Below, piece by piece: positions 46,423 to 56,726 of a stretch of 64,000 bases of DNA. This DNA comes from Pectobacterium actinidiae (GTDB lineage: Bacteria > Pseudomonadota > Gammaproteobacteria > Enterobacterales > Enterobacteriaceae). How positions within the stretch are numbered: the stretch's first letter is position 1; the number at the start of each line of letters is the position of its first letter. The notes beneath the pieces are model-generated. The model saw only the letters and a list, made by a program, of their open reading frames with translations. It was not told the origin of the DNA and made no database searches. Both the position numbers and the translations under genes were made by a program. Location: positions 3,224,001 to 3,288,000 of the forward strand of contig NZ_JRMH01000001.1 in assembly GCF_000803315.1 (NCBI RefSeq), read 5' to 3'.

Positions 46423-48273
46423 TTACACCTCATCCACAGAATGGCCTGCCAGCGCGCGACGGATAGAGGCATCCATGCGACGAGCGGCGAATTCCTGGGT
46501 TTGTTGATCGACTGTTTTAATCGCGGCTTCAATTGCCACGGGATCGCTTCCCTGCATCATCGTATGCAGGTGTTCGGATGCCGCGACAATCACGCCTTTT
46601 TCGTCATGGCTCAATAATTCTGCGTCAGCCACCAGCGCACTTTGTAAGCTTTCCAGCACGCGTGCCGCTTCCACTTTCTGCTCTGCCAAACGACGCGCGC
46701 CGATATCTTCCTTCGCATTCAGCATCGAATCGGTGATCATCGTGGCAATTTCAGTATCGCTCAAACCGTATGACGGTTTAACCTGAATGGATGCCTCAAC
46801 GCCCGTTGATTTTTCCATCGCCGTGACGCTCAGCAGGCCATCTGCATCAACCTGAAAGGTCACACGAATGTGAGCCCCACCAGCAGGTAGCGGCGGCAGA
46901 CCGCGCAGTGAGAAGCGCGCAAGCGAGCGGCAATCCGTCACCATTTCGCGTTCACCTTGCAAGACGTGGATCATCATGCCGCTCTGGCCGTCTTTGAACG
47001 TGGTAAATTCCTGTGCGCGGGCAACCGGGATCGTGGTATTGCGCGGAATGATTTTTTCCACCAGCCCGCCCATCGTCTCCAGCCCCAGCGACAAGGGGAT
47101 CACATCCAGCAGCAGCATTTCGCTGTCTGGCTTGTTGCCCACCAGAATATCCGCCTGAATCGCCGCACCGATAGCCACAACCTTGTCTGGATCGATCGAC
47201 GTCAGCGGCGTGCGGCCAAAAAATGTCCCCACCTGCTCACGCACCAGTGGAACACGCGTCGATCCGCCCACCATCACGACTTCCAGCACGTTTTCTGCCG
47301 TCAGCCCCGCGTCTTTCAGCGTACGACGGCAGGACAACAGCGTGCGTTTCACCAGCGGAGCAATCAGCGCATCAAGCTGTTCACGGGTGATATCGCCCTG
47401 CCAACCCGCGACATCCACACGCACCGACTCAGCGCTGCTGAGTGAAACTTTAGCCTTCACCGCCGCGTGGCGAAAAGCATGATCCAACTGGCGATTGTCA
47501 CGATCGTGAATACCCGCCTGCTCACGCAGCCACTCTGCCAGCAGATGATCGAAATCATCACCACCCAATGCAGAATCGCCGCCCGTCGCCAGCACTTCAA
47601 AAACGCCACGGCTCAGGCGAAGAATGGAAATATCAAAGGTACCGCCGCCCAGATCGTAAATGGCAATCACACCTTCTTTACCGGAATCCAGCCCGTAGGC
47701 AATCGCGGCCGCAGTCGGTTCGTTCAGTAGGCGCAAAACGTGTAGCCCAGCAAGACGTGCCGCGTCTTTGGTGCCCTGACGCTGTGCGTCATCGAAATAA
47801 GCGGGAACGGTAATCACCACGCCATCGGGCACGCCGCCTAACGCTGCTTCCGCACGCGTAGCTAGCGCGGACAAAATATCCGCCGACACCTGTACAGGAT
47901 TGAGGTTGCCAGCCGACGTCTGAATCAGCGGCAGGCCGTTATCGCTGGCATGAAAGCGATAGGGTAAATGCGGGTAACGCTGCTGAATATCGTCCAGAGA
48001 ACGCCCCATCAGGCGTTTAACTGAACTGACGGTATTTTCCAAATCGTGGGCAGCAGTGTCGCGCGCGTGCCAGCCGACGCTGTGCCCATCGTGACGATAG
48101 TGAACAACCGACGGCAGCAGGTCGCGTCCGTCGCTATCCGTTAGCGTCTGAGCTTCGCCGCTACGTACGGTAGCAACAAGAGAATGGGTAGTGCCTAAAT
48201 CAATACCGACAGCCAGACGGCGCTGGTGAGGTGCGGCGCTAAGGCCAGGTTCACTAATTTGTAATAAGGCCAT
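46423..48273 (-). CDS. hscA: Fe-S chaperone HscA (Hsp66)
   Basis: A specialised Hsp70 of 616 residues that releases clusters from IscU with HscB. It has the ATPase signatures [14 protein letters not shown] (about 22-35), [19 protein letters not shown] and [17 protein letters not shown], and a substrate-binding domain from about 390. The length equals E. coli HscA. It lies one base before fdx and 76 bases after hscB. Confidence 0.97.
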   Translation of the reverse strand: MALLQISEPGLSAAPHQRRLAVGIDLGTTHSLVATVRSGEAQTLTDSDGRDLLPSVVHYRHDGHSVGWHARDTAAHDLENTVSSVKRLMGRSLDDIQQRYPHLPYRFHASDNGLPLIQTSAGNLNPVQVSADILSALATRAEAALGGVPDGVVITVPAYFDDAQRQGTKDAARLAGLHVLRLLNEPTAAAIAYGLDSGKEGVIAIYDLGGGTFDISILRLSRGVFEVLATGGDSALGGDDFDHLLAEWLREQAGIHDRDNRQLDHAFRHAAVKAKVSLSSAESVRVDVAGWQGDITREQLDALIAPLVKRTLLSCRRTLKDAGLTAENVLEVVMVGGSTRVPLVREQVGTFFGRTPLTSIDPDKVVAIGAAIQADILVGNKPDSEMLLLDVIPLSLGLETMGGLVEKIIPRNTTIPVARAQEFTTFKDGQSGMMIHVLQGEREMVTDCRSLARFSLRGLPPLPAGGAHIRVTFQVDADGLLSVTAMEKSTGVEASIQVKPSYGLSDTEIATMITDSMLNAKEDIGARRLAEQKVEAARVLESLQSALVADAELLSHDEKGVIVAASEHLHTMMQGSDPVAIEAAIKTVDQQTQEFAARRMDASIRRALAGHSVDEV

Positions 48274-48349
48274 ATTGAGCTTCCATCAATTGGCTGGCGA
48301 AAAAACCGTTATGGTAATCACCATCGAGTTTTCCGCCGAATTAACCCGT

Positions 48350-48868
48350 TTATCTGTCCAGCAATTTTTCTTCGAGTTCTTCAACCTGTTGCTGGAGCTT
48401 GTCTAAAAAGCGTAGCTTGCGCACGGTATCCGCGGCGTCTGCCCACGTCTCATTATCGAGTTCATCACGCATGTGAGAACGGCGCTTAACGATCGTTGCC
48501 TGCAACCGCTCAGCGAAGGCCGTCAGCGCCTCGTCGGCATCAGAAAGCTGCGAGATCGCCTCCAGCTCTTCGCGCCGTTCCAGCTGTTCCATCAGGAATG
48601 CCGTGTCCTTCATCGTATGCTGTTCGTTGTTCACATCAAAACCGTGCAGCGACAACATATACTCCGCGCGTTTCAACGGATGCTTGAGCGCCTGATAGGC
48701 GTTATTGATCGTCGCTGCCTGCTGTACCGCCAGCATGCGCTCGCGCTCTGGGCTGGCAGCATAACGGTCAGGATGGAACTGCCGTTGCAAATCCTGAAAA
48801 CGAGATGCAAGCAGACCGCCATCCACATCATAGCGAATGGGCAACCCGAATAACGTAAAGTAATCCAT
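48350..48868 (-). CDS. hscB: Co-chaperone HscB (Hsc20)
   Basis: A J-domain protein of 172 residues that presents IscU to HscA. The N-terminal J domain reads [20 protein letters not shown] and contains FHPDRY with the essential HPD (about residues 32-34). The C-terminal three-helix IscU-binding domain follows with [23 protein letters not shown] 48868 gives the E. coli N-terminus; the frame upstream (13 codons) is discarded. Confidence 0.96.
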   Translation of the reverse strand: MDYFTLFGLPIRYDVDGGLLASRFQDLQRQFHPDRYAASPERERMLAVQQAATINNAYQALKHPLKRAEYMLSLHGFDVNNEQHTMKDTAFLMEQLERREELEAISQLSDADEALTAFAERLQATIVKRRSHMRDELDNETWADAADTVRKLRFLDKLQQQVEELEEKLLDR

Positions 48869-48939
48869 AGTGGTACTCTGGGAGTTCTGGGTAGCAGCGC
48901 AAGCCATTAATCAATCGCACGCTCACTACCCAAGAGGGG

Positions 48940-49263
48940 TCAGACGTTGAAACTTTCGCCGCAACCACATTCGCCGGAAATGTTCGGATTATTGAACTTA
49001 AAGCCTTCGTTCAGCCCTTCTTTGACGAAATCCAACTCGGTTCCGTCAAGATAGACCAGACTTTTGCCGTCCACGATGACTTTGACGCCTTTGTCTTCAA
49101 AGACCGTATCACCGTCGTTCAAATCATCAACAAACTCCAGCACATACGCCATACCGGAACAGCCGGACGTCCGTACGCCAAGACGCAATCCAAGGCCTTT
49201 GCCCCGGTTTGCGATGAAAGCGCTCACGCGTTGTGCCGCACTTTCGCTCAAAGAAATCGACAT
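48940..49263 (-). CDS. iscA: A-type Fe-S carrier IscA
   Basis: A 107-residue cluster carrier/iron donor. The three conserved cysteines are in [10 protein letters not shown] (about 35) and GECGCGESF (about 99 and 101). ATG 49263 ([20 protein letters not shown]) matches E. coli length. It lies between iscU and hscB. Confidence 0.96.
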   Translation of the reverse strand: MSISLSESAAQRVSAFIANRGKGLGLRLGVRTSGCSGMAYVLEFVDDLNDGDTVFEDKGVKVIVDGKSLVYLDGTELDFVKEGLNEGFKFNNPNISGECGCGESFNV

Positions 49264-49344
49264 ACTGTTACCTCGATCGTTCGCCACCTCGACCGGAATC
49301 AGGCACCGAGAGAAACGGTGCCCCGACGAGTTCAGCCGCAGAGA

Positions 49345-49731
49345 TTACTGCGCGTCGCGTTTACTTTTGTAATCCGCAATCGCTGCCTTGATAGCGTCTT
49401 CCGCCAAAATGGAGCAGTGAATCTTCACTGGCGGTAGCTCAAGCTCTTCGGCAATCTGCGTGTTCTTAATCGCTTCAGCTTCATTCAGCGATTTGCCTTT
49501 TACCCACTCGGTGACCAGCGAGCTGGAGGCAATGGCAGAACCACAACCGTATGTCTTGAAGCGGGCATCTTCGATGATACCCTCATTGTTGACTTTTATC
49601 TGCAACTTCATCACATCGCCGCACGCTGGCGCGCCGACCATGCCGCTGCCGATAGAAGGATCGGCGTTGTCGAATGAACCCACATTGCGTGGATTTTCAT
49701 AGTGATCAATTACTTTTTCGCTGTAAGCCAT
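49345..49731 (-). CDS. iscU: Fe-S scaffold protein IscU
   Basis: A 128-residue scaffold on which clusters form. It carries the cysteines in GAPACGDVMKLQI (37), FKTYGCGSAIASSS (63) and KIHCSILAEDAI (106), the key Asp in CGD, and the LPPVK motif recognised by HscA (about residues 99-103). It is 24 bases downstream of iscS. Confidence 0.97.
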   Translation of the reverse strand: MAYSEKVIDHYENPRNVGSFDNADPSIGSGMVGAPACGDVMKLQIKVNNEGIIEDARFKTYGCGSAIASSSLVTEWVKGKSLNEAEAIKNTQIAEELELPPVKIHCSILAEDAIKAAIADYKSKRDAQ

Positions 49732-49755
49732 GATAGTCGTCCCCGCTCTGGTGAA

Positions 49756-50970
49756 TTAATGATGCGCCCACTCGATGCTGCTGATATCCACGCCCTGCTT
49801 GAACATTTCCCACAGCGGAGAAAGATCGCGCAGACGACCGATAGATTTACGTACCAGCTCGATGGTGTAGTCGATCTCTTCTTCGGTGGTAAAACGCCCC
49901 AGCGAGAAACGGATCGAGCTATGTGCCAGCTCATCATTCATGCCCAGCGCGCGTAGCACGTAGGAGGGCTCCAGACTGGCCGACGTACAGGCAGAACCGG
50001 ACGATACCGCCAGATCCTTGAGCGCCATAATCAGCGATTCACCTTCAACATAGTTGAAGCTGACGTTCAGGATGTTAGGCACGCCCTGTTCAATATCACC
50101 ATTCAGGTAGACTTCTTCAATATCATTAATACCGTTCCACAGACGATCGCGCAGCGCACGCAGGCGATCCATTTCTGCGGTCATCTCTTCTTTTGCGATG
50201 CGGTAGGCTTCGCCCATGCCGACAATTTGGTGCACAGGCAGAGTGCCAGAACGCATACCGCGCTCATGGCCGCCGCCGTGCATCTGCGCTTCGAGACGAA
50301 TACGGGGTTTACGACGAACATACAGTGCCCCGATTCCCTTCGGCCCATAGATTTTATGGCCGGAGAAAGACATCAGATCCACTTTTAACTGGTTGAGATC
50401 GATAGGCAGCTTGCCTACGCTCTGCGTGGCATCGACATGGAACACGATGCCCCGGCTACGGCACATGTCACCGATAGCAGCGATATCCTGCACAACGCCG
50501 ATTTCATTATTGACGTGCATGATGGAAACCAGAATGGTGTCCTCACGCATTGCCGCTTCGAGTTCAGCCAGATCGATAATGCCGTTACGCTGCGGGGCCA
50601 GATAAGTCACCTCAAAGCCTTCGCGTTCAAGCTGACGACAGGTATCCAGCACGGCTTTGTGTTCGGTCTTACTGGTGATGATGTGCTTGCCCTTCTTCTG
50701 ATAGAAGTTGGCAACACCTTTAATTGCGAGGTTATCGGCTTCGGTCGCGCCTGACGTGAAAACGATCTCACGCGGGTCGGCACCGACCAGTTCAGCAATT
50801 TGGTTACGGGCGATATCAACCGCCTCTTCCGCCTGCCAGCCAAAACGGTGGGAACGGGAAGCCGGATTACCGAACGTACCGTCCAACGTCAAACATTGCA
50901 TCATTTTCTCAGCGACGCGCGGGTCAACCGGCGTAGTAGCTGAGTAGTCGAGATAGATAGGTAACTTCAT
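49756..50970 (-). CDS. iscS: Cysteine desulfurase IscS
   Basis: A pyridoxal-phosphate enzyme of 404 residues that delivers sulfur for Fe-S clusters and tRNA thiolation. The PLP Lys lies in [20 protein letters not shown] (about 206) and the mobile catalytic Cys in [20 protein letters not shown] (about 328). The N-terminus [20 protein letters not shown] and length equal E. coli. A terminator-like hairpin lies between iscR and this gene. Confidence 0.97.
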   Translation of the reverse strand: MKLPIYLDYSATTPVDPRVAEKMMQCLTLDGTFGNPASRSHRFGWQAEEAVDIARNQIAELVGADPREIVFTSGATEADNLAIKGVANFYQKKGKHIITSKTEHKAVLDTCRQLEREGFEVTYLAPQRNGIIDLAELEAAMREDTILVSIMHVNNEIGVVQDIAAIGDMCRSRGIVFHVDATQSVGKLPIDLNQLKVDLMSFSGHKIYGPKGIGALYVRRKPRIRLEAQMHGGGHERGMRSGTLPVHQIVGMGEAYRIAKEEMTAEMDRLRALRDRLWNGINDIEEVYLNGDIEQGVPNILNVSFNYVEGESLIMALKDLAVSSGSACTSASLEPSYVLRALGMNDELAHSSIRFSLGRFTTEEEIDYTIELVRKSIGRLRDLSPLWEMFKQGVDISSIEWAHH

Positions 50971-51061
50971 TGCTCATAAACTCCGTACATCACTTCAAAA
51001 CGTACAATGCGTTTTGTTTTATTGACAGGCTGTTTATACCCGCAGCCTCTCGGGCCAATGC

Positions 51062-51104
51062 AAAAAATCTGACGATGTTATCGTTGGAACAATTTATCGT
51101 CAGA
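51062..51104 (-). terminator. Terminator-like attenuator between iscR and iscS
   Basis: In the transcript TCTGACGAT (51104-51096) pairs with ATCGTCAGA (51076-51068) and is followed by a run of six T (complement of 51062-51067). The loop is 19 bases. Two other dyads in the gap, CGTGAC/GTCACG and CCACATT/AATGTGG, make the 251-base region highly structured. It could lower iscSUA output relative to iscR or protect the iscR message's 3' end. Confidence 0.6.
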
Positions 51105-51221
51105 ACACGCCGTGATAGTCGGACTAACGCCAACGCCACATTGGGTAATGTGGTCAGGATTATGCGGCTATCGGAAAGGCAAAACGTGACGAGCAAGGGT
51201 GCTAGTCACGTTGAAGGTGTA

Positions 51222-51716
51222 TCAGGCGCGCAGGTTAACGTTAATCGTTTCCTGGATACGTCCATTGGCGGTGCGGCGCGTGTCAGCATCCTGACGATCC
51301 GCCACATCCAGCACTTCCTTATTGTTCACCAGCTCATCCAGCGTGATGTTATTCAGGAAGTCGGTAATACGGTCACTCAGATCGCGCCACAGCGTGTGAG
51401 TCAGGCAGCGATCGCCACCCTGGCAGCCTTCGCGGCCCTGGCAGCGCGTTGCATCAACAGATTCATCGACGGCCGAAATGACCATACCAACAGCGATTTC
51501 ATTCGCATTTTTACCCAGCAGGTAACCGCCGCCTGGGCCACGAACGCTGGCAACCAGTCCGTTCTTGCGCAGGCGCGAAAACAGCTGCTCCAGGTAAGAC
51601 AGTGAAATACCCTGGCGTTCAGAAATATCCGCCAATGGAACGGGTCCTTCCTGGGAGTGCAGAGCCACATCGAGCATGGCGGTAACGGCGTAACGGCCTT
51701 TGGATGTCAGTCTCAT
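51222..51716 (-). CDS. iscR: Fe-S-sensing regulator IscR (Rrf2 family)
   Basis: A 164-residue repressor/activator. The winged helix contains [20 protein letters not shown] (about residues 28-47) and [11 protein letters not shown]. The [2Fe-2S] ligands are [13 protein letters not shown] (Cys about 92, 98 and 104) with the downstream His (THTLW). ATG 51716 gives the family N-terminus [20 protein letters not shown]; the frame is open to 51788. Holo-IscR represses its own promoter through the sites at 51787-51836. Confidence 0.96.
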   Translation of the reverse strand: MRLTSKGRYAVTAMLDVALHSQEGPVPLADISERQGISLSYLEQLFSRLRKNGLVASVRGPGGGYLLGKNANEIAVGMVISAVDESVDATRCQGREGCQGGDRCLTHTLWRDLSDRITDFLNNITLDELVNNKEVLDVADRQDADTRRTANGRIQETINVNLRA

Positions 51717-51786
51717 GATAGTGGTACCTGTAGATAAAACATGTATTATGAAAACATGTATTGGCAGAACATACCGCGAGTCTGAC

Positions 51787-51836
51787 ATTCCTGAGTGTTT
51801 TAGTCAACTATTTAACCGAGTAAAACACTCAAGTAT
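51787..51836 (-). promoter_or_regulatory. Two tandem type 1 IscR sites in the iscR promoter
   Basis: On the minus strand, 51811-51787 starts ATAGTTGACTAAAACACTCA and 51836-51812 starts ATACTTGAGTGTTTTACTCG. Both are 25 bases long and follow the type 1 IscR pattern ATASYYGACTRWWWYAGTCR, as in the E. coli iscR promoter. The second site reaches the last base of trmJ. Confidence 0.8.
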
Positions 51837-52561
51837 TATTCGTCGTGTGTTTTTTGTACCGAGCTCAGTATCCCACGCAAGATATTCAGTTCCTGACTTT
51901 CAGGCCTGGCGCGGGTAAACAGGCGGCGCAGTTTGTTCATCACCTGCCCTTGATGTGCCGGTCGGATAAATCCGGTTTGCAGCAGCGTCTGTTCAAGATG
52001 CTGATAAAACCGCTCCAGATCGTCGACCAGCGGGTACGGCGACTCTTCGTGTTCCGGCTGCCCAGCTTGTAAGCGATCCAAATGCGCGATGCGCACTTCA
52101 TACGCAATGATCTGTACCGCCATCGCCAGATTGAGCGAGCTGTATTCCGGGTTCGCAGGAATCGCCACGTGATAATGGCATTTCTGAAGCTCTTCATTCG
52201 TCAGCCCCACGCGTTCACGCCCAAACACCAGCGCGACCGGCGCGTGTTCCGCTTCCTGCGCGCTACGAACGCCGCACTCACGCGGTTCCAGCATCGGCCA
52301 GGGTAAGGTTCGAGAACGTGCGCTGGTGCCAACGACCAGACCACATCCTTCGAGCGCCTGATCGAACGAATCCACAATGGTGGCATTGCCGATAACATCG
52401 CTGGCGCCTGCCGCCAACGCAATTGCCTGCGAATCAGGCTTCACCAATGGGTTGACCAAATAAAGTTTGCTTAATCCCATGGTTTTCATCGCCCTGGCCA
52501 CTGACCCCATATTGCCAGTGTGCGACGTTTCAACCAGAACAATGCGAATATTGTCTAACAT
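51836..52561 (-). CDS. trmJ: tRNA (cytidine/uridine-2'-O)-methyltransferase TrmJ
   Basis: TrmJ methylates the 2'-O of nucleotide 32 in several tRNAs. The 241-residue SPOUT protein shows the three knot motifs: [20 protein letters not shown] (about residues 11-30), [15 protein letters not shown] (about 110-124) and [18 protein letters not shown] (about 139-156). It is divergent from suhB by 135 bases, and its stop codon touches the iscR promoter sites. Confidence 0.95.
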   Translation of the reverse strand: MLDNIRIVLVETSHTGNMGSVARAMKTMGLSKLYLVNPLVKPDSQAIALAAGASDVIGNATIVDSFDQALEGCGLVVGTSARSRTLPWPMLEPRECGVRSAQEAEHAPVALVFGRERVGLTNEELQKCHYHVAIPANPEYSSLNLAMAVQIIAYEVRIAHLDRLQAGQPEHEESPYPLVDDLERFYQHLEQTLLQTGFIRPAHQGQVMNKLRRLFTRARPESQELNILRGILSSVQKTHDE

Positions 52562-52647
52562 ATGTACTCTATTGTGCGAAAGGAAGTCGTGCGAAAAGGA
52601 AACCGCCGTACTCTAACACAAACTTCGCTATTTGACTTTTCTCCTGC

Positions 52648-52678
52648 TATACTCTGCGCCGCTTTCCGTTCTTTAACA
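52648..52678 (+). promoter_or_regulatory. suhB promoter and boxA-like leader element
   Basis: TGCTATACT (52645-52653) is an extended -10 box. GTTCTTTAACA (52668-52678) is a boxA-like sequence (consensus TGCTCTTTAACA), 18 bases before the suhB start. E. coli suhB is autoregulated through a boxA in its leader bound by Nus factors. Confidence 0.65.
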
Positions 52679-52696
52679 TTCCAGTGGACCGATACC

Positions 52697-53500
52697 ATGC
52701 ATCCGATGCTCAACATCGCTATACGCGCTGCGCGTAAAGCCGGTAATTTAATTGCCAAAAACTATGAAACGCCAGACGCCGTCGAAGCTAGCCAGAAAGG
52801 CAGCAACGATTTTGTGACCAACGTTGATCGGGATGCAGAACGTCTGATCGTTGAAGTCATCCGTAAGTCTTACCCACAGCACACCATTATTGGTGAAGAA
52901 TGTGGCGAGCTGGTTGGCGAAGATCCGGCAGTACAATGGGTTATCGATCCTCTGGATGGCACCACCAACTTCATCAAACGTTTACCTCACTTCGCTGTTT
53001 CTATCGCGGTCCGCATTAAAGGCCGTACCGAAGTTGCTGTCGTTTACGATCCTATGCGTAATGAACTGTTTACCGCGACTCGTGGTCAAGGCGCACAGCT
53101 GAACGGCTACCGCCTGCGCAGCAGCACTGCCCGCGATCTGGAAGGCACCGTACTGGCAACAGGTTTCCCTTTCAAATTAAAACAACACAGCAAAAGCTAT
53201 ATCAACGTCATCGGTGCGCTGTTCACCCACTGTGCGGATTTCCGCCGTACGGGTTCTGCTGCACTGGATCTGGCCTATGTGGCCGCGGGTCGCGTTGACG
53301 GTTTCTTTGAAATCGGCCTGAAGCCATGGGATTTTGCCGGTGGCGAACTGCTGGTACGTGAAGCTGGCGGGATCGTGACGGACTTCGTTGGCGGCCATAA
53401 CTATCTGACATCCGGCAATCTGGTTGCAGGTAACCCGCGCGTGGTGAAATCCATTCTGGGCACCATCCGTGAAGAACTGAGCGACGCACTGAAACGCTAA
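52697..53500 (+). CDS. suhB: Inositol monophosphatase / Nus-complex factor SuhB
   Basis: SuhB is an inositol-1-phosphatase and part of the rRNA antitermination complex. The 267-residue protein equals E. coli in length. Metal-binding motifs are GEECGE, WVIDPLDGTTNFIKRLPHFA (about residues 82-101) and the C-terminal KPWDFAGGELLVREAGG (about 212-228). ATG 52697 is chosen; the frame is open to 52562 but that part holds the promoter and boxA. Confidence 0.96.
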   Translation: MHPMLNIAIRAARKAGNLIAKNYETPDAVEASQKGSNDFVTNVDRDAERLIVEVIRKSYPQHTIIGEECGELVGEDPAVQWVIDPLDGTTNFIKRLPHFAVSIAVRIKGRTEVAVVYDPMRNELFTATRGQGAQLNGYRLRSSTARDLEGTVLATGFPFKLKQHSKSYINVIGALFTHCADFRRTGSAALDLAYVAAGRVDGFFEIGLKPWDFAGGELLVREAGGIVTDFVGGHNYLTSGNLVAGNPRVVKSILGTIREELSDALKR

Positions 53501-53509
53501 TTCCGACCC

Positions 53510-53555
53510 ACTCTGGCCCAATAAAACGAAATTGGGCCAGAGTTGTTATTTTTCT
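53510..53555 (+). terminator. Rho-independent terminator of suhB
   Basis: ACTCTGGCCCAAT (53510-53522) pairs with ATTGGGCCAGAGT (53531-53543), a perfect 13-bp stem, followed by TGTTATTTTTC. Confidence 0.95.
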
Positions 53556-53595
53556 TTACATATGAATCCTGTATACGCATTGTTTATCCTTATAC

Positions 53596-53608
53596 GATAA
53601 TAATTATC
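53596..53608. promoter_or_regulatory. Fur box before the iron ABC operon
   Basis: GATAAT-A-ATTATC is a perfect 13-bp core of the Fur consensus GATAATGATAATCATTATC. It lies 42 bases before the first gene of the operon. Confidence 0.75.
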
Positions 53609-53649
53609 AAACTCATTACACTGATAAATTGTGAATTAGGATCGCCACC

Positions 53650-54768
53650 ATGTTAAGAAAATCAGTAAGATCACTCTTTCTGACCGCACTCCTCACCACT
53701 CCGCTTTTCAGCTACGCTACCCAATATCCTCTTACTGTCACCGATTTCGACGGAAGAAGTGTTACCATTAAACAAGAGCCACAGCGCATCATTCTGCAAG
53801 ATGGGCGCGATATTATGACGATGGCATTGCTTGACCGCGATAATCCCTTTCAGCGTCTGGTCGCCTGGAACAATCTGGCGAAAAAACAGGACACCGCAAC
53901 CTGGGATATGCTGAAAGGAAAATGGCCTCAGTCCGTTGGCATTCTGGATATGGGCTTCAGTGACAAAGGCAACGTCGATCTGGAAAGCGTACTGTCAAAA
54001 CAGCCGGATCTGATGATTGCCCAGCTGCGAGCAAAAGCAGCACTGAAGGAAAGCGGTGTGATCGACAAGCTCAGCGCGCTGAATATTCCCGTGCTGTTCG
54101 TCGATTATGAAGTGAATCCGGCTAAAGATACCGCTCCCAGCGTCGACCTGTTAGGAAAAGTTCTGAACCGTGAAGCCAATGCCAAAGCGTATACCGATTT
54201 CTATCGTCAACACTTCGATGCTATTCAGCAGAAAACCGCTGCAATCACCCCGAAACCTAACGTCTTTATTGAACCGATTGCTGGCAACTCAGACTCCTGC
54301 TGCTTCACACACAGCAACAGCGGCTGGGGCGGATTGATTGAAGCGGTCGGCGCGAAAAATATTGGTTCGGATTTACTGCCGGGCGCCTCAGGCTTTGTCT
54401 CGCTGGAAAAAATTATCAGCATGAAACCTGACGTCTACATTATGACAGGCTCTAAGCGTGGTAACAGTCAGGTACTGCCGTTAGGCTATGGCGCCAGCAT
54501 AGAAGACGTTCGTAATCAGGCCACTACGTTGCTAAACCGCACTGGCATCAGCCAAATTCCGGCGGTTCAGGCGAAACACGTTTACGGCGTTTACCACCAT
54601 TTCTACAACCATCCTTACAACATTGTTGGTATGGAATATCTGGCAAAGGACATTTATCCTCAGGCGTTTTCCAGCCTGAATCCTGATGACACGTATCACC
54701 ATATCATTCAGAATTTTACCTCGCTGCCTGACAGTGACTTTATCTTTGCCTGGAAACAAGGTGAGTAA
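53650..54768 (+). CDS. Periplasmic substrate-binding protein of an iron ABC transporter (FecB/FepB fold), copy 1
   Basis: A 372-residue class III binding protein with a cleavable signal (SLFLTALLTTPLFSYA, cut near residue 23). Typical motifs are VTDFDGRSVTIKQEPQRII at the start and a long helix linking two lobes. A vicinal cysteine pair occurs in NSDSCCFTHSNSGWGG (about residues 216-217). It is similar over most of its length to the protein at 56727 (shared pattern Q/E-GR-I, PFQRLVAWN/GW, KPDLM/V, CC, GG.IEA.G..NI). It is the first gene of an operon with permease and ATPase, behind a Fur box; the ligand is probably a ferric siderophore. Confidence 0.83.
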   Translation: MLRKSVRSLFLTALLTTPLFSYATQYPLTVTDFDGRSVTIKQEPQRIILQDGRDIMTMALLDRDNPFQRLVAWNNLAKKQDTATWDMLKGKWPQSVGILDMGFSDKGNVDLESVLSKQPDLMIAQLRAKAALKESGVIDKLSALNIPVLFVDYEVNPAKDTAPSVDLLGKVLNREANAKAYTDFYRQHFDAIQQKTAAITPKPNVFIEPIAGNSDSCCFTHSNSGWGGLIEAVGAKNIGSDLLPGASGFVSLEKIISMKPDVYIMTGSKRGNSQVLPLGYGASIEDVRNQATTLLNRTGISQIPAVQAKHVYGVYHHFYNHPYNIVGMEYLAKDIYPQAFSSLNPDDTYHHIIQNFTSLPDSDFIFAWKQGE

Positions 54769-54774
54769 TTTTTC

Positions 54775-55857
54775 ATGAGTACAACCACTGAACCGGGTAT
54801 CCGCAATACTGCCGCGGATGCCAACACCATTATGGACAACTATCGCGGCATTATTCGACGCCGCGTGGGTGTTATGGCGATACTGCTGTTGATCATCATC
54901 GGCTCGTTGTTGCTGGATTTCACGATGGGGCCTTCAGGGCTGACGCTTGATGTGCTTTGGCAGACGCTGACCGATCCGGCCAGCGCTGATGCCGGTACAC
55001 GCGTGATCGTCTGGGATATTCGTCTGCCTTACGCGCTGATGGCTATCGTGGTCGGGCTGGCGCTTGGTCTGGCCGGTGCAGAAATGCAAACGATCCTGAA
55101 CAACCCGCTGGCCAGTCCGTTTACACTCGGCGTTTCTTCCGCCGCCGCATTCGGTGCCGCGCTGGCTATCGTCCTCGGTATCGGCATCCCCGGTATCCCG
55201 GCTCAGTGGTTTATCTCCGCAAACGCCTTTATCTTTGCGCTGCTGGCAGCGTTACTGCTTGATGGTATTACGCGCTGGACGCAGGTCGCGACCTCCGGCG
55301 TCGTGCTGTTCGGTATCGCGCTGGTGTTCACCTTCAACGCGCTGGTTTCCATGCTCCAGTTCATCGCCAACGAAGACACGCTGCAAGGTCTGGTGTTCTG
55401 GACGATGGGCAGCCTGGCCCGCGCCTCGTGGGAAAAATTAGGCATCCTACTGTTGGTGCTGGCTATCGTGATGCCCATTTCATTGATGAGCTCATGGAAG
55501 CTGACCGCGCTGCGGTTGGGTGAAGATCGCGCGGTGAGTTTTGGCATTAACGTCCGCCGCCTGCGTTTGGCGACGCTGCTGCGCATCAGTATTTTGTCCG
55601 CCATTTCGGTCGCGTTTGTTGGCCCCATTGGCTTTATCGGTCTGGTTGCTCCGCATATCGCACGTATGATTTTCGGTGAAGACCACCGCTTCTATCTGCC
55701 GGCCAGTGCGTTAACTGGCGCGCTGGTGCTGTCGATGGCATCCGTTGCCTCGAAAAACCTCATCCCCGGCGTCATTATCCCGGTCGGGATCGTCACATCA
55801 CTGGTTGGCGTCCCCTTCTTCCTGAGTATTATCCTGCGCCACAGAGGAAACGTATGA
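54775..55857 (+). CDS. FecCD-type ABC transporter permease
   Basis: A 360-residue inner-membrane permease of the BtuC/FecCD family with about ten helices. It shows WDIRLPYALMAIVVGLALGL (about residues 80-99), AGAEMQTILNNPLASPFTLG (the family signature) and the ATPase-coupling GFIGLVAPHIARMIFGEDHR. One gene is present, so it should form a homodimer. It begins 6 bases after the binding protein and overlaps the ATPase gene by ATGA. Confidence 0.92.
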   Translation: MSTTTEPGIRNTAADANTIMDNYRGIIRRRVGVMAILLLIIIGSLLLDFTMGPSGLTLDVLWQTLTDPASADAGTRVIVWDIRLPYALMAIVVGLALGLAGAEMQTILNNPLASPFTLGVSSAAAFGAALAIVLGIGIPGIPAQWFISANAFIFALLAALLLDGITRWTQVATSGVVLFGIALVFTFNALVSMLQFIANEDTLQGLVFWTMGSLARASWEKLGILLLVLAIVMPISLMSSWKLTALRLGEDRAVSFGINVRRLRLATLLRISILSAISVAFVGPIGFIGLVAPHIARMIFGEDHRFYLPASALTGALVLSMASVASKNLIPGVIIPVGIVTSLVGVPFFLSIILRHRGNV

Positions 55858-56654
55858 ACCAGCAAACCTTTTCTGGATTACGCCTTTCCCACTTTCGCGC
55901 CGGTTACCCCAAGCGTCAGGTGATCAGTGATCTGTCCGTCCCGCAGTTGCCGCGCGGAAAAATTACCGTGCTGCTCGGTCCCAACGGCAGCGGTAAATCC
56001 ACGCTGTTGCGGGCAATGGCAGGTCTGAATGCTTCCGAAGGCGAGCTGTGGTTGGATGACACCAACCTGATGGCGTTACCTTTTGCGCAGCGGGCGGAAA
56101 AAGTCGTTTATTTGCCGCAATCCCTGCCTGCGGGCGTTCACCTGCACGTGCTGGAATCGATTATCGTCGCACAGCGCGCGTCCGGCGGCATGCACAGCGC
56201 CGAAAAGCAGGATGAAGTGATGGGCCTGCTGCGTCAGTTAGGCATTGAACATCTGGCGTTGAGCTATCTCGATCAGCTCTCCGGCGGACAGAAACAGCTG
56301 GTTGGGCTGGCGCAATCGCTGATCCGTCAACCTTCGCTACTCCTGCTGGACGAACCGCTTAGCGCACTGGATTTGAACTATCAGTTCCACGTGATGGATT
56401 TGGTACGCAAGGAAACGCGCAAGCGCAACATCATCACCGTCGTGGTAGTGCATGACATCAATATCGCGCTACGTCATGGCGACCATGTATTGATGCTGCA
56501 AAACGGTAATTTGATTGCCAATGGCGCACCGGCCGAGGTGATTAGCCCTGAAAGCCTGTCAGCAGTCTATGGCGTACGTGGACGCATCGAGCGCTGTTCG
56601 CAGGGTGTGCCGCAGGTGATTATCGACGGGCTGGTCAGCGAACCGACCATCTAA
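55854..56654 (+). CDS. ABC transporter ATPase (FecE/FepC type)
   Basis: A 266-residue cytoplasmic ATPase. Walker A is LLGPNGSGKSTLLRAMAGL (about residues 40-58), the ABC signature is LSGGQKQLVGLAQSL (about 143-157), and Walker B is LLLLDEPLSALDL, followed by the switch His in VVVHDINIAL. The ATG overlaps the permease stop. A bidirectional terminator follows. Confidence 0.94.
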   Translation: MNQQTFSGLRLSHFRAGYPKRQVISDLSVPQLPRGKITVLLGPNGSGKSTLLRAMAGLNASEGELWLDDTNLMALPFAQRAEKVVYLPQSLPAGVHLHVLESIIVAQRASGGMHSAEKQDEVMGLLRQLGIEHLALSYLDQLSGGQKQLVGLAQSLIRQPSLLLLDEPLSALDLNYQFHVMDLVRKETRKRNIITVVVVHDINIALRHGDHVLMLQNGNLIANGAPAEVISPESLSAVYGVRGRIERCSQGVPQVIIDGLVSEPTI

Positions 56655-56663
56655 GTACTTCGC

Positions 56664-56702
56664 AAAAAAAAGCACTGACCAACAAGGTTCAGTGCTTTTT
56701 AT
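56664..56702. terminator. Bidirectional terminator between the two iron transport units
   Basis: A run of seven A, then AGCACTGA (56671-56678) paired with TCAGTGCT (56689-56696), then TTTTTATT. It serves the rightward ATPase operon and the leftward second binding-protein gene. Confidence 0.9.
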
Positions 56703-56726
56703 TATCAAGTCTACTGTCTCACAGCG

